A stretch of DNA of 39,363 bases from UBA8403 sp964455155. GTDB taxonomy: Bacteria > Bacteroidota > Bacteroidia > Cytophagales > Amoebophilaceae. Shown here piece after piece: positions 1 to 8,358 of the stretch (position 1 is its first letter; every line of letters starts with the position of its first letter). The position numbers and the translations under genes are program-made. A model generated the notes under the pieces. It was not told the DNA's origin. It did no database searches and saw nothing but the letters and a program-made list of their open reading frames with translations. Where the stretch lies: assembly GCA_964455155.1 (NCBI GenBank), contig CAYVYH010000007.1:1-39363 (forward strand), written 5' to 3'.

Positions 1-304
1 TCAGATAGTTAACAGCTGTACTCTTTCCTACGCCGGTGTTGCCCAAGACCAAGACTACTTCTTTGTCGGTGGCAGACGCCGCATTTTGTTCTCCCAACTT
101 GGCACAGTAATTAATTAGTGAGATACTTTGGTTAGGGGTGAGTGATGCCCGAGGATTGTTAAGTTTGGTGTTCAGAATTTCCTGAGGATCGTCTTCCATG
201 CCCGGCTGATGGGCCCGGCCGCAACTGCCTAATAATAAAACGCCTAAAAACAGTAACCATATGCCGTATAGAGATGGCTTAGGTGGTGAATAGCTTGCAT
301 ACAT
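1..304 (-). CDS. Lipoprotein with N-terminal P-loop GTPase motif, partial (runs off left edge)
   Basis: The first 101 codons are visible; the rest lies beyond base 1. The protein starts MYASYSPPKPSLYG, followed by a hydrophobic stretch (about residues 13-26) ending in a lipobox-like LLLGSC, so the mature protein would be a lipid-anchored, exported protein with its acylated Cys near residue 28. At about residues 87-95 there is a Walker A/G1 motif GNTGVGKST followed by AVNYL, preceded by a hydrophobic beta strand (VVLVL), the typical layout of a GTPase or P-loop NTPase. An ATP/GTP-binding fold on an exported lipoprotein is unusual because nucleotides are scarce outside the cytoplasm unless the protein faces a host cell. 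Large proteins with this GNTG[AV]GKST motif are known in intracellular bacteria; the link to them is inference. The reading frame is open through to the window edge. Confidence 0.7.
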   Translation of the reverse strand, partial: MYASYSPPKPSLYGIWLLFLGVLLLGSCGRAHQPGMEDDPQEILNTKLNNPRASLTPNQSISLINYCAKLGEQNAASATDKEVVLVLGNTGVGKSTAVNYL

Positions 305-716
305 ATGCCATTGAGTTGGTGCTCCTCATTTGTCCTGTGTTAGTGAACATTAACTCAATAATCCAGTATAATGCGCAAATATACACCATAAATTATCTAG
401 GTTTTTCCCGATTCCTTCCAAAATAGCACTCCGGGATTCCTGGGACATCTCTTGAATACGCTGTTGTTCGTCTTCGTTCATGCCCACTGGTCGCATAATA
501 CTTGCCAGCCGGCTCATCATAGGAGGTGGGAGTGACGCCTTGTGGGCAGGCGGGGACTTCAACTTGCTGCTGAGAGCAATAGTTGGTTATTTTTTCGTCT
601 TGTTGTTGGGGGCATTAGCCTTGCTAGAGCCTTGTAGATAAGAGCACGTACACCAGAGATCGTCAACACGCGCGGCCGGGTGGTGAGGATCGACAAGACA
701 AGCACACACAGCCCCC
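305..716. other. Largely non-coding spacer between proS and the left-edge lipoprotein
   Basis: Apart from the doubtful 70-codon frame at 350-562 I see no gene here. There is no strong hairpin plus T-run to serve as a proS terminator. Confidence 0.5.
350..562 (-). CDS. Possible small hypothetical protein
   Basis: This open frame gives up to 70 residues from a TTG codon, or about 56 residues from the tandem ATG-ATG at roughly residue 14. The middle (NEDEQQRIQEMSQESRSAI) is charged and helix-forming and reads like real coding sequence, but the protein matches nothing I recognise. It lies between the divergent-free 5' region of the left-edge lipoprotein and the 3' end of proS, all on the same strand. 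It could be a genuine small gene, the tail of a decayed gene, or chance. No convincing ribosome binding site is visible. Confidence 0.3.
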   Translation of the reverse strand: MKSPPAHKASLPPPMMSRLASIMRPVGMNEDEQQRIQEMSQESRSAILEGIGKNLDNLWCIFAHYTGLLS

Positions 717-2192
717 TCAATACGCCTGAGCAAAGACTACGCGTTGCCGCGAAGGCTTGCCTGTATACATACAAGTCCCTGTCTCTGGAGAGGTATCTAA
801 GGGGATACAACGAATAGTGGCTTTAGTTTCTACCTGAATCTTCTTTTCTGTCTCAGTAGTTCCGTCCCAATGCGCTAAAACAAACCCCCCTTTCTGGGCT
901 ATCACCGTTTTAAACGCCTCATAAGTGTTTACAGAAGTAGTATGAGCCTCCTTAAAGTCAACTGCACGTTGATAGAGATAGTTCTGGATGTCTACAAGCA
1001 ACTTTTGGACGGTGGCTACAACGTTGTCCACACCAATCGTCATCTTCGCTTTAGTATCCCTTCTAGCTAACTCCACCGTATGATTCACAAGGTCTCTAGG
1101 CCCTATAGCCATACGCAATGGCACACCCTGAAGTTCATATTCAGCAAATTTCCATCCTGGCTTATGCGTGTCTCGGTCGTCTAGCTTGACAGCTACTCCT
1201 TGAGCTGTGAGTGCTGCACGAAGGGTAATAGCCTGCTGTACGACCGACTCTCGCTCTGCTTCACCTTTATAGACGGGGATAATGACCACCTGGATAGGGG
1301 CCAGCCGAGGCGGTAATACTAGGCCCTCGTCATCTGAGTGGGTCATAACCAACGCACCAATTAACCGCGTAGTAACCCCCCATGAAGTACCCCAAACATG
1401 GTCTAACTGACCCGCTTGGTTGGTAAAGGTAACTCCAAATGCCTGGGCAAACTTTTGGCCCAAGAAATGTGATGTACCTGCTTGCAACGCTTTGCCATCT
1501 TGCATCAGCGCCTCTATGGTATATGTTTCCTCAGCCCCTGCAAAACGCTCATGCTCCGTTTTGATGCCCCTGAGCAAGGGCAGTGCCATGTAATCACGCA
1601 CAAATTGATCGTAGACATGAAGCATCTGGAGAGCTTCTTGTTCCGCTTCTACTCGCGTAGCATGAGCCGTGTGCCCCTCCTGCCACAACACCTCTGCCGT
1701 GCGTAAAAAAAGTCGTGGACGCATTTCCCAACGCATCATGTTGCTCCACTGATTGATGAGTAAAGGCAGATCTCGGTACGACTTGATCCAGTTTTTATAG
1801 GTATGCCAAATGATGGTTTCTGAGGTAGGACGGATAATCAACTCTTCCTCGAGTTGGGCCTCGGGGTCTACCACCACCCCTTGTTTATCGCCCGCTTTTT
1901 TTAATCGATAATGTGTCACAACTGCACATTCTTTAGCGAATCCCTCTATATGCTCTGCCTCACGACTTAGGTAAGACTTAGGAATTAGTAGCGGGAAGTA
2001 GGCGTTTTCATGACCCGTAGCTTTGAAAGCTTTATCCAGGATAGCCTGCATCTTTTCCCAGATGGCAAAGCCATAAGGCTTAATGATCATGCAACCGCGT
2101 ACGGAGGAATTTTCAGCCAATCCTGCTCTTTTGACCAACTCGTTATACCAAGCTGCAAAGTCTTCTGTTCTCTTAGGTAATTTCTGGGCCAT
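717..2192 (-). CDS. proS: Prolyl-tRNA synthetase, short archaeal/eukaryote-like type
   Basis: Charges tRNA-Pro with proline in the cytoplasm. At 491 residues it is the short form without the editing (INS) domain found in E. coli-type ProRS, and it ends in a Tyr (FAQAY), the usual terminus of the archaeal-like type. Class II motifs are visible: motif 1 region around 33-75, RPTSE at 121-125, motif 2 with R160 to H177 (RTAEVLWQEGHTAH), and motif 3 around 270-297 (SWGVTTR...GLVLPPRLAP). The anticodon-binding domain follows at about 300-400. The C-terminal domain keeps two Cys near its end. The ATG at 2192 begins MAQKLPKRTEDF, a good family start. It is the last gene of a minus-strand run behind obgE, with a 223-base spacer. 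The type is normal for Bacteroidota. Confidence 0.97.
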   Translation of the reverse strand: MAQKLPKRTEDFAAWYNELVKRAGLAENSSVRGCMIIKPYGFAIWEKMQAILDKAFKATGHENAYFPLLIPKSYLSREAEHIEGFAKECAVVTHYRLKKAGDKQGVVVDPEAQLEEELIIRPTSETIIWHTYKNWIKSYRDLPLLINQWSNMMRWEMRPRLFLRTAEVLWQEGHTAHATRVEAEQEALQMLHVYDQFVRDYMALPLLRGIKTEHERFAGAEETYTIEALMQDGKALQAGTSHFLGQKFAQAFGVTFTNQAGQLDHVWGTSWGVTTRLIGALVMTHSDDEGLVLPPRLAPIQVVIIPVYKGEAERESVVQQAITLRAALTAQGVAVKLDDRDTHKPGWKFAEYELQGVPLRMAIGPRDLVNHTVELARRDTKAKMTIGVDNVVATVQKLLVDIQNYLYQRAVDFKEAHTTSVNTYEAFKTVIAQKGGFVLAHWDGTTETEKKIQVETKATIRCIPLDTSPETGTCMYTGKPSRQRVVFAQAY

Positions 2193-2415
2193 GGGGAGGA
2201 AATATTTTTCTGAAATCCTATGCTAGTCACCGATAGACGACTGGAGGCTATGCATGGTCAACCGCACGATGCTGGTACCAACAGACAACTAAATTAGGTA
2301 AAGTGCGTGAGAATGTATTGCTAAGGCAAAAGCTTCGGCGACGTAGCAATACGAGAAGTATTCCGGTCTGCAATATTAATACGGGCATACGTGCTTGATG
2401 CACTTGTGGATTGAC

Positions 2416-3408
2416 TCACGCATGTAATAACTGCCAGATCTTGTCTTTTAGTAAGTCAATACCCTGACCGGTGATGGAAGAAATCAGTGTGTAGCCCACT
2501 TTGCTAGGTAGATTAGATACAATGGCCCTTTCATCTTTTTTGTCCAGCAAATCTGTCTTAGAGAGGACCAGCAACCTTGGCTTGTCCAACAACTCGGGAT
2601 CATGTGCCCGCAGTTCCTGGACCAGGGTGTCGTACGTCTGACGGATGTCAGGGCTATCTGCAGCAATGACAAACAGCAACACTGCATTACGCTCAATGTG
2701 CCTCAAAAAGCGGGTTCCCAAACCTCTGCCTTTCGCCGCCCCTTCAATGATGCCGGGAATGTCTGCCATGACAAAAGATTGCTTGTCTCGACACGCTACA
2801 ATACCGAGTTGTGGCACCAGTGTAGTGAAAGGATAGTCTGCAACCTTGGGCTTGGCGGCAGAGACCACGGACAACAAAGTGGATTTACCAGCATTAGGCA
2901 GGCCCACCAAGCCTACATCTGCAAGCAGTTTTAGTTCTAAGACTACCCAGCCTTCAATCCCTGGCTCGCCAGGCTGCGCATAGCGCGGAGTTTGTTGGGT
3001 AGCTGATTTGAAGTGAACATTACCCAGCCCCCCTCGACCGCCTTGCATCAATATTTTCTGCGTCCCCTCTTGGATTATTTCCAGTAATACTTGACCCGTG
3101 GCCCCATCTTTGGCCACAGTACCTAAGGGCACCTGGAGGACGACGTCAGCACCTGTAGCACCAAACCGACACCCTCCTGCTCCTGATTGACCGTGTGCTG
3201 CTGTCACATGCTTTCTGTATCGTAGATGCAGTAGGGTAGACAGCTGGGAACTGCCTTGTAGGATGATATGCCCCCCACGACCACCATCGCCACCATCAGG
3301 TCCTCCTTTGGGGACTGATTTTTCCCTTCTGAAATGCACAGCGCCTGCTCCCCCTTTCCCAGCACGGGCATATAGCTTTACATGATCAATGAAATTCGAC
3401 GTGGACAC
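2416..3408 (-). CDS. obgE: Obg family GTPase, ribosome assembly
   Basis: Large GTPase that binds the 50S subunit and acts in late ribosome assembly and stress control. The glycine-rich Obg fold covers residues 1-160 (repeated GGPDGGDGGRGG type turns). The G domain follows: G1 GLPNAGKS at 169-176, DIPG at 216-219, G4 read as SKTD at 283-286 instead of NKxD, and a G5-like ISSITG near 308. With 330 residues it stops right after the G domain and lacks the C-terminal OCT domain, as is usual in Bacteroidota. The ATG at 3408 lies 9 bases after the stop of adk, so the two are probably co-transcribed in the order adk-obgE. Confidence 0.97.
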   Translation of the reverse strand: MSTSNFIDHVKLYARAGKGGAGAVHFRREKSVPKGGPDGGDGGRGGHIILQGSSQLSTLLHLRYRKHVTAAHGQSGAGGCRFGATGADVVLQVPLGTVAKDGATGQVLLEIIQEGTQKILMQGGRGGLGNVHFKSATQQTPRYAQPGEPGIEGWVVLELKLLADVGLVGLPNAGKSTLLSVVSAAKPKVADYPFTTLVPQLGIVACRDKQSFVMADIPGIIEGAAKGRGLGTRFLRHIERNAVLLFVIAADSPDIRQTYDTLVQELRAHDPELLDKPRLLVLSKTDLLDKKDERAIVSNLPSKVGYTLISSITGQGIDLLKDKIWQLLHA

Positions 3409-3417
3409 GGTCTTTTC

Positions 3418-4011
3418 TTATTTTAAGGCTGGCACGACCGATAATTCCCCCATCGCAGCTACGATGCGTTCAAAGATTGTATCCACCGCTCCTACCCCAC
3501 ATACCTTAACTAGTTTGCGCTGTCGGGCATAATATTCGGCCACAGGCAAGGTGGTATCGTGGTATATCCGCATTCTTGTAGCAATTTTTTCTTCGTCTTG
3601 GTCATCAGCACGACCTGCTATCCCGGCTCTGAATTTAATTCTTTGAATAAGCTCTTCTTCGGGCACTTCCAAAAACACCACGACGTCAATATGCATGCCA
3701 TAGCGTGCCAGCTTCTCTTCTAAAGCCTTTGCTTGGGTAGCTGTTCTTGGAAAGCCATCGAACAGGAATCCGTCTCCATGATTCTTGGCTGCCAGTTGTG
3801 CTTCGACGATATCGATCACGAGGGCATCGGGTGCCAACTTTCCTCCGTTGATATATTCGGCTACTTGCTGCCCTAAAGCTGTTTTTTGGTTGATTTGATC
3901 ACGTAACAAATCACCAGGTGCAATGTGCACGAGTTGGTATGTTCGGATAAGTTCTTTGCTTTGAGTTCCCTTACCAGCCCCTGGAGGGCCGAACAGTGCT
4001 ATGTTGGTCAT
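3418..4011 (-). CDS. adk: Adenylate kinase
   Basis: Interconverts ATP + AMP and 2 ADP. The P-loop GPPGAGKGT lies at residues 8-16, the AMP-binding region GDLLR follows near 33-37, and the FDGFPRT motif is present near 85. At 197 residues it is the short form: the LID segment after residue 130 is compact and has no zinc-binding Cys. The ATG at 4011 is the natural start because the P-loop begins eight residues later. It lies upstream of obgE with a 9-base gap, and 96 bases downstream of serS. Confidence 0.97.
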   Translation of the reverse strand: MTNIALFGPPGAGKGTQSKELIRTYQLVHIAPGDLLRDQINQKTALGQQVAEYINGGKLAPDALVIDIVEAQLAAKNHGDGFLFDGFPRTATQAKALEEKLARYGMHIDVVVFLEVPEEELIQRIKFRAGIAGRADDQDEEKIATRMRIYHDTTLPVAEYYARQRKLVKVCGVGAVDTIFERIVAAMGELSVVPALK

Positions 4012-4107
4012 CTTTTATTTTTTTCCAGCTTTTTATTATAAGTGTGTATCCTGCTACTCTTGTACCCCAAAACACGGATAGTGAGTGTCAAATACCCTAT
4101 TCATGCA

Positions 4108-5382
4108 TCATACGATGGTCTTAAACCCCGTGTAGGGGTGTAAGATAGGTGGGATGCTAATGCCGCCAGCTGTCTGGTTATTTTCGAGCAATGCGGCCAC
4201 GATTCTAGGCAATGCAAGGGCACTGCCGTTCAGCGTGTGGAGCAACTGCGTCTTATGATGCTTATCTCTATAACGGAGCTGCATACGGTGCGTTTGGTAA
4301 GTCTCAAAATTACTAATAGAACTGACTTCGAGCCAACGCTGCTGCCCAACCGCCCACACCTCTAAGTCATACGTAAACGCAGCAGTAAAGCCCAGATCGC
4401 CACCACAAAGTTTGAGCACTCGATAGGGCAATTCGAGCTTTTCAAGTAAGTACCGCACATAGGCACACATCTCTTGTAACGCCCCATAGGACTTTTCAGG
4501 AAGAGCAATCTGTACCAATTCTACTTTATCGAATTGGTGTAGCCGGTTGAGTCCTCTTACATGAGTTCCCCAAGAGCCAGCCTCTCGTCTAAAACAGGGG
4601 GTATATGCTACATTTTTGATGGGCAAAACTTCCTGAGAAAGAATATCACCCCGGTACAAGTTAGTCAAAGGCACTTCAGCAGTTGGAATCAAGTAAAGCG
4701 CCGTGTCTTTCAACTGGTACATCTGCCCTTCTTTATCGGGTAGCTGTCCAGTACCATAAGCTGAGGCCTCATGAACCACAACGGGAGGCTGTATCTCCTC
4801 ATAGCCTGCGTGCCGGGCTTCATCCAGGAAAAAATTGACGAGGGCCCTTTGGAGCCTAGCACCTTGGCCTTTATAAACGGGAAAACCTGCCCCCGTAATT
4901 TTATTACCCAATTCAAAGTCAACAAGATCATATCGCCGAGCCAGCTCCCAGTGGGGCAGCTGCGCAGCATCATTAACAGGGACTTGACTACTTTGGTAGA
5001 CGAGTTCATTGTCTGCCGAGTTTTTCCCTTCAGGGACTTCTGCGCTAGGCAAATTAGGCAACTCGTACAGAGCATGTTGCAATGCCTTCTCGTGAGCTTG
5101 CAGCTGTGGCACCAGCGCCTTCATAGCTAGTTTGAGTGTAGTAGTTTGTTCCCTGACCAAGGCTGCTTCCTCTCTTTTGCCCTGCTGCATAAGCTGGCCT
5201 ATCTGCTTGGTAAGCAGATTTAATTGCGCAGCGGTACTGTCTACGGACAACTGAGCAGCCTTACGTTGTTGGTCAAGGACCAATAGTCTTTCGATGGCTT
5301 CGGCGGCGTTGTTGAAATGCCTTTTCTGCAGTCTTTGAATGACAAGGGCTTTACTAGCTCTGATGTCATGGATATCAAGCAT
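4108..5382 (-). CDS. serS: Seryl-tRNA synthetase
   Basis: Charges tRNA-Ser and tRNA-Sec. The first ~110 residues form the antiparallel coiled-coil arm that grips the long variable arm of tRNA-Ser. The class II core follows with TAEVPLTNLYR, the motif 2 region FRREAGSWGTHVRGLNRLHQ and the motif 3 region LNGSALALPRIVAALLEN near the C terminus. Length is 424 residues, normal for the family. The protein starts MLDIHDIRASKALV, the usual N-terminus, from ATG at 5382. It heads the minus-strand run serS-adk-obgE-proS and is divergent from rho. Confidence 0.98.
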   Translation of the reverse strand: MLDIHDIRASKALVIQRLQKRHFNNAAEAIERLLVLDQQRKAAQLSVDSTAAQLNLLTKQIGQLMQQGKREEAALVREQTTTLKLAMKALVPQLQAHEKALQHALYELPNLPSAEVPEGKNSADNELVYQSSQVPVNDAAQLPHWELARRYDLVDFELGNKITGAGFPVYKGQGARLQRALVNFFLDEARHAGYEEIQPPVVVHEASAYGTGQLPDKEGQMYQLKDTALYLIPTAEVPLTNLYRGDILSQEVLPIKNVAYTPCFRREAGSWGTHVRGLNRLHQFDKVELVQIALPEKSYGALQEMCAYVRYLLEKLELPYRVLKLCGGDLGFTAAFTYDLEVWAVGQQRWLEVSSISNFETYQTHRMQLRYRDKHHKTQLLHTLNGSALALPRIVAALLENNQTAGGISIPPILHPYTGFKTIV

Positions 5383-5733
5383 AATCTTCTATAAAATTGA
5401 TGTGATGCGCCAGGAAGTATCAACGAAATAGGCTGCCTGCCACTAACTAGCAGTCACAAAGTAAGCCATTTTTGTACATGTGGCTTAGGACTCATCAGAT
5501 CCAACACATTTTTTATCATCTAATAAGTGTGCATCAAACTTGACAATGGTGCGTCGTTGCCCTATCATTGTTCATTCTAAAAGGCAAGAGCAGAAATGCT
5601 GCCTCTCTGCGTTGATATCCTCAACACTACCTGATAGCAACACTTTTGAATGGCATTACTGTGCGCGTATGGCTAGCCGCTTGGCTCGTTCGTCATTTAT
5701 TATTTCTGTTACTTAACTACACAAAGACAACCC
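5383..5733. promoter_or_regulatory. Divergent intergenic region between serS and rho
   Basis: About 350 bases with no gene. Both flanking genes point away from it, so it must hold promoters for serS (minus) and rho (plus). I cannot pick out a clear Bacteroidota -33/-7 promoter pair or a riboswitch by eye. Confidence 0.5.
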
Positions 5734-7236
5734 ATGTATAACATTGAAGAACTAGATCTTCGGCTGCTTTCTGAGCTGAAAGAGATTGCAGCAACTTTAC
5801 AGGTGAGCAATTATAACCACCTGTCTAAGCAGGAGCTGATTTATAAAATACTCGACCAACAAGCCATTCTCCCTGAAACAGCCCTCCCGACCCCAAAGGT
5901 GACTCTATCAACAGAACCTAGTACACGAGAGGCTGCGAAGATGACTACGAGCAAGCCCCCAATATTAAAGCCCCCAATATTAAAGAAAGAGAATATCCTA
6001 CCAGGTAGTGGTAATGAGACAGCCGGCACGACTTTGCCTGAGAGAACGAACATAGGAAAACCAAAAGAACCGAAGAAAGAGGGAAATAAACCCAGAAAAG
6101 AAGGGGGGAATGATATGAGCCTCAACAGTGTTATTGACAGTGAGGGTGTATTAGAAATAATGCAAGATGGCTATGGGTTTCTGCGCTCCTCAGATTACCA
6201 CTATTTGACCAGTCCAGATGACACGTATGTCTCTCCTTCACAGATCAAATTATTTGGATTGAAGACAGGCGACACGGTGAAAGGACAAATCAGACCACCT
6301 AAAGAGGGGGAGAAATATTTTGCGTTGCTTAAAGTGATTTCTGTAAACGGAAGGACCACAGAAGAGGTGCGGGACAGAATCGCGTTTGAGCACTTAACTC
6401 CCGTATTCCCAGATGAAAAACTAGAGCTTACCAATGGTCCCTCTCAATACTCTACAAGAATCTTAAGCCTTTTTGCACCCATTGGAAAAGGACAACGTGG
6501 TATGCTAGTGGCTCCTCCCAAAACCGGGAAGACCGTGCTACTCAAAGAAATTGCCAATGCCATTGCCAAAAATCATCCGGAGGTGTACCTCATCATTTTA
6601 CTCATTGGAGAGCGACCCGAAGAAGTGACAGACATGGCCCGTAGTGTGGAGGCAGAAGTAGTGGCTTCTACCTTTGATGAACAACCAGAACGCCACACCA
6701 GGGTAGCCAACATGGTACTGGAGAAAGCAAAGCGAATGGTGGAGTGTGGCCATGATGTAGTCATTCTTTTAGACTCTATTACACGTCTGGCTCGTGCTTA
6801 CAATACAGTCATCCCTTCCTCAGGAAAAATATTATCAGGTGGAGTAGACGCCAATGCATTACACAAACCCAAAAGATTCTTTGGGGCGGCGCGTAATGTA
6901 GAAAATGGCGGTTCCTTGACTATTTTAGCCACTGCACTCATTGAGACAGGCTCCAAGATGGATGAGGTGATTTTTGAGGAGTTTAAAGGCACTGGCAACA
7001 TGGAGCTACAACTAGATCGCAAATTGGCCAACCGACGTATCTATCCCGCCATTGATATTCCTTCTTCTGGGACGCGTCGTGAAGATCTGCTACTCACAAA
7101 AGAAGCGTTGGCACGTGTGTGGATCTTACGCAAGTTCATGGCAGATATGACTCCCAACGAGGCTATGGATTTCTTGCTCGATCGGATGAAAGGTACCCGC
7201 AACAACGAGGAGTTTTTGCTCTCTATGAATGATTAG
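5734..7236 (+). CDS. rho: Transcription termination factor Rho
   Basis: Hexameric RNA-dependent ATPase/translocase that ends transcription. Residues 1-45 form a SAP-like helical N-terminal domain. A low-complexity Pro/Lys linker (about 46-130) contains a small duplication (PPILK twice). The cold-shock RNA-binding domain follows at 136-205 with RNP1-like GYGFLR at 146-151. Walker A is PPKTGKT at 261-267; GERPEEVTDM lies after it, and the Q- and R-loop region (GARNVENGGSLTILATALI) and the secondary RNA site GTGNMEL are intact. The 500-residue length and the basic linker fit Bacteroidota Rho. The start at ATG 5734 gives the expected N-terminal helix. Confidence 0.97.
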   Translation: MYNIEELDLRLLSELKEIAATLQVSNYNHLSKQELIYKILDQQAILPETALPTPKVTLSTEPSTREAAKMTTSKPPILKPPILKKENILPGSGNETAGTTLPERTNIGKPKEPKKEGNKPRKEGGNDMSLNSVIDSEGVLEIMQDGYGFLRSSDYHYLTSPDDTYVSPSQIKLFGLKTGDTVKGQIRPPKEGEKYFALLKVISVNGRTTEEVRDRIAFEHLTPVFPDEKLELTNGPSQYSTRILSLFAPIGKGQRGMLVAPPKTGKTVLLKEIANAIAKNHPEVYLIILLIGERPEEVTDMARSVEAEVVASTFDEQPERHTRVANMVLEKAKRMVECGHDVVILLDSITRLARAYNTVIPSSGKILSGGVDANALHKPKRFFGAARNVENGGSLTILATALIETGSKMDEVIFEEFKGTGNMELQLDRKLANRRIYPAIDIPSSGTRREDLLLTKEALARVWILRKFMADMTPNEAMDFLLDRMKGTRNNEEFLLSMND

Positions 7237-7288
7237 CCAAAAGTCGGTCGCATCACTGAAATGTCTAGCAGATACTTTAGCATGCTAT

Positions 7289-8143
7289 TTATGAAAGGGG
7301 ATCCCAGTTATTGTTATTTAGGGTGATGTGGCATGTTTTTCGCGGCGAAGTGGGCGTGTTGCGCTGATATGCTTGAATGCCTTGGTACATTCCCTCGTAC
7401 ATGGCAGCAATGAATGCATTTTTCGTAAAGCTTTTTTTTGAATAATCGGCGTCAGCGAATATCTCAGTGGAAATAGCCGGTAGAACAAGATGGTCTGCAT
7501 GATGCGTAGCTCTCTTCAGGATGTTGTAGTACAATTTTTTTACCTGATCCTGAGCTGTGGAGAGCACGATGGTTGCACTAGCTCTGGGGCCTATAGCATG
7601 GTAGATCTCTCCTATTTTTAGACTAGGATTGACTATCACGGTTGCCATTTCGTTGTTATCGAAGAGAGGCCCCACATCTGATATAGCATACTCGCCTACT
7701 TTTGCCTGCTGTCCAGGTATCATGGGTATATCCCGGGATATAGAGCCCCGCGTGCTAGGCAGAGTAGACGGCAACCTCAACCCTATCCACTTGTCATGAT
7801 CATAGTAGGTACTGACATGGTTGCTTAACGCACCATTGAGCCCGCCGCCGCCAAAGGAGATACGCTCATTGCTAGCGTTAACCACGATGATACTTTTATC
7901 ATCAGAGATCCCGAACTGCTCGTATAAAGAAACGTTGGGTACAATGCTCACGGCAGCTCTGGAGACGGTGCTACCTGGGTTCTGAAACCACTGCCTAAAT
8001 TCAGCGCTGAGATATTCCTTAATAGGAAGCTCTTGTTGCAGAGGAATATCTGAACCAGTGTCATATGGCTTGTTGTCGCATGAACAGTGGGTCATGATAG
8101 CAAGTAGACAACACAACAAAGCACCATACCGCGTTGCTCTCAT
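7289..8143 (-). CDS. Exported macro-domain (ADP-ribose-binding) protein
   Basis: I choose ATG 8143, which gives MRATRYGALLCCLLAIMTHCSC, a basic start and a hydrophobic core followed by Cys residues: an export signal, possibly with a degenerate lipobox (HCSC). The frame is open upstream to 8194, but that adds an unlikely 17-residue extension. The mature part carries macro-domain hallmarks: strand plus VVNASNE, then SFGGGGLNGALS (the glycine-rich ADP-ribose loop), later EYAISDVGPL, IYHAIGPRAS and VLPAISTEIF, in the right order. Macro domains bind or hydrolyse ADP-ribose derivatives. Nearly all bacterial ones are cytosolic, so an exported one suggests action outside the cell, possibly against host ADP-ribosylation; this role is inference. 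The gene is convergent with rho (52-base gap) and divergent from mnmE. Confidence 0.75.
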   Translation of the reverse strand: MRATRYGALLCCLLAIMTHCSCDNKPYDTGSDIPLQQELPIKEYLSAEFRQWFQNPGSTVSRAAVSIVPNVSLYEQFGISDDKSIIVVNASNERISFGGGGLNGALSNHVSTYYDHDKWIGLRLPSTLPSTRGSISRDIPMIPGQQAKVGEYAISDVGPLFDNNEMATVIVNPSLKIGEIYHAIGPRASATIVLSTAQDQVKKLYYNILKRATHHADHLVLPAISTEIFADADYSKKSFTKNAFIAAMYEGMYQGIQAYQRNTPTSPRKTCHITLNNNNWDPLS

Positions 8144-8358
8144 ACCACGACACTGCGCTAACATATTGATGACAGCATGCAAGTCGACCGGCATAGGTGG
8201 TATTGTTTTCGATGTTACAGACCTAGTAAGGGCAGGAGGATGACTTAGAAAACACTTATCTCCCGATGCCTGGGCAATGGATACCTTGTAGTAATCTCAA
8301 TACTTGTAAATCCCAGGAGAAAGTACGCATATTCGCTTGAAAACTAAACTAACTTCTC

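Noticed and set aside
559..810. 83-codon minus-strand open frame overlapping the 3' end of proS
   Set aside because: It overlaps the well-supported C-terminal end of proS in another frame and has no family features.
8144..8194. Longer start for the macro-domain gene
   Set aside because: Would place 17 residues before a good signal peptide and remove the export signal from the N-terminus.
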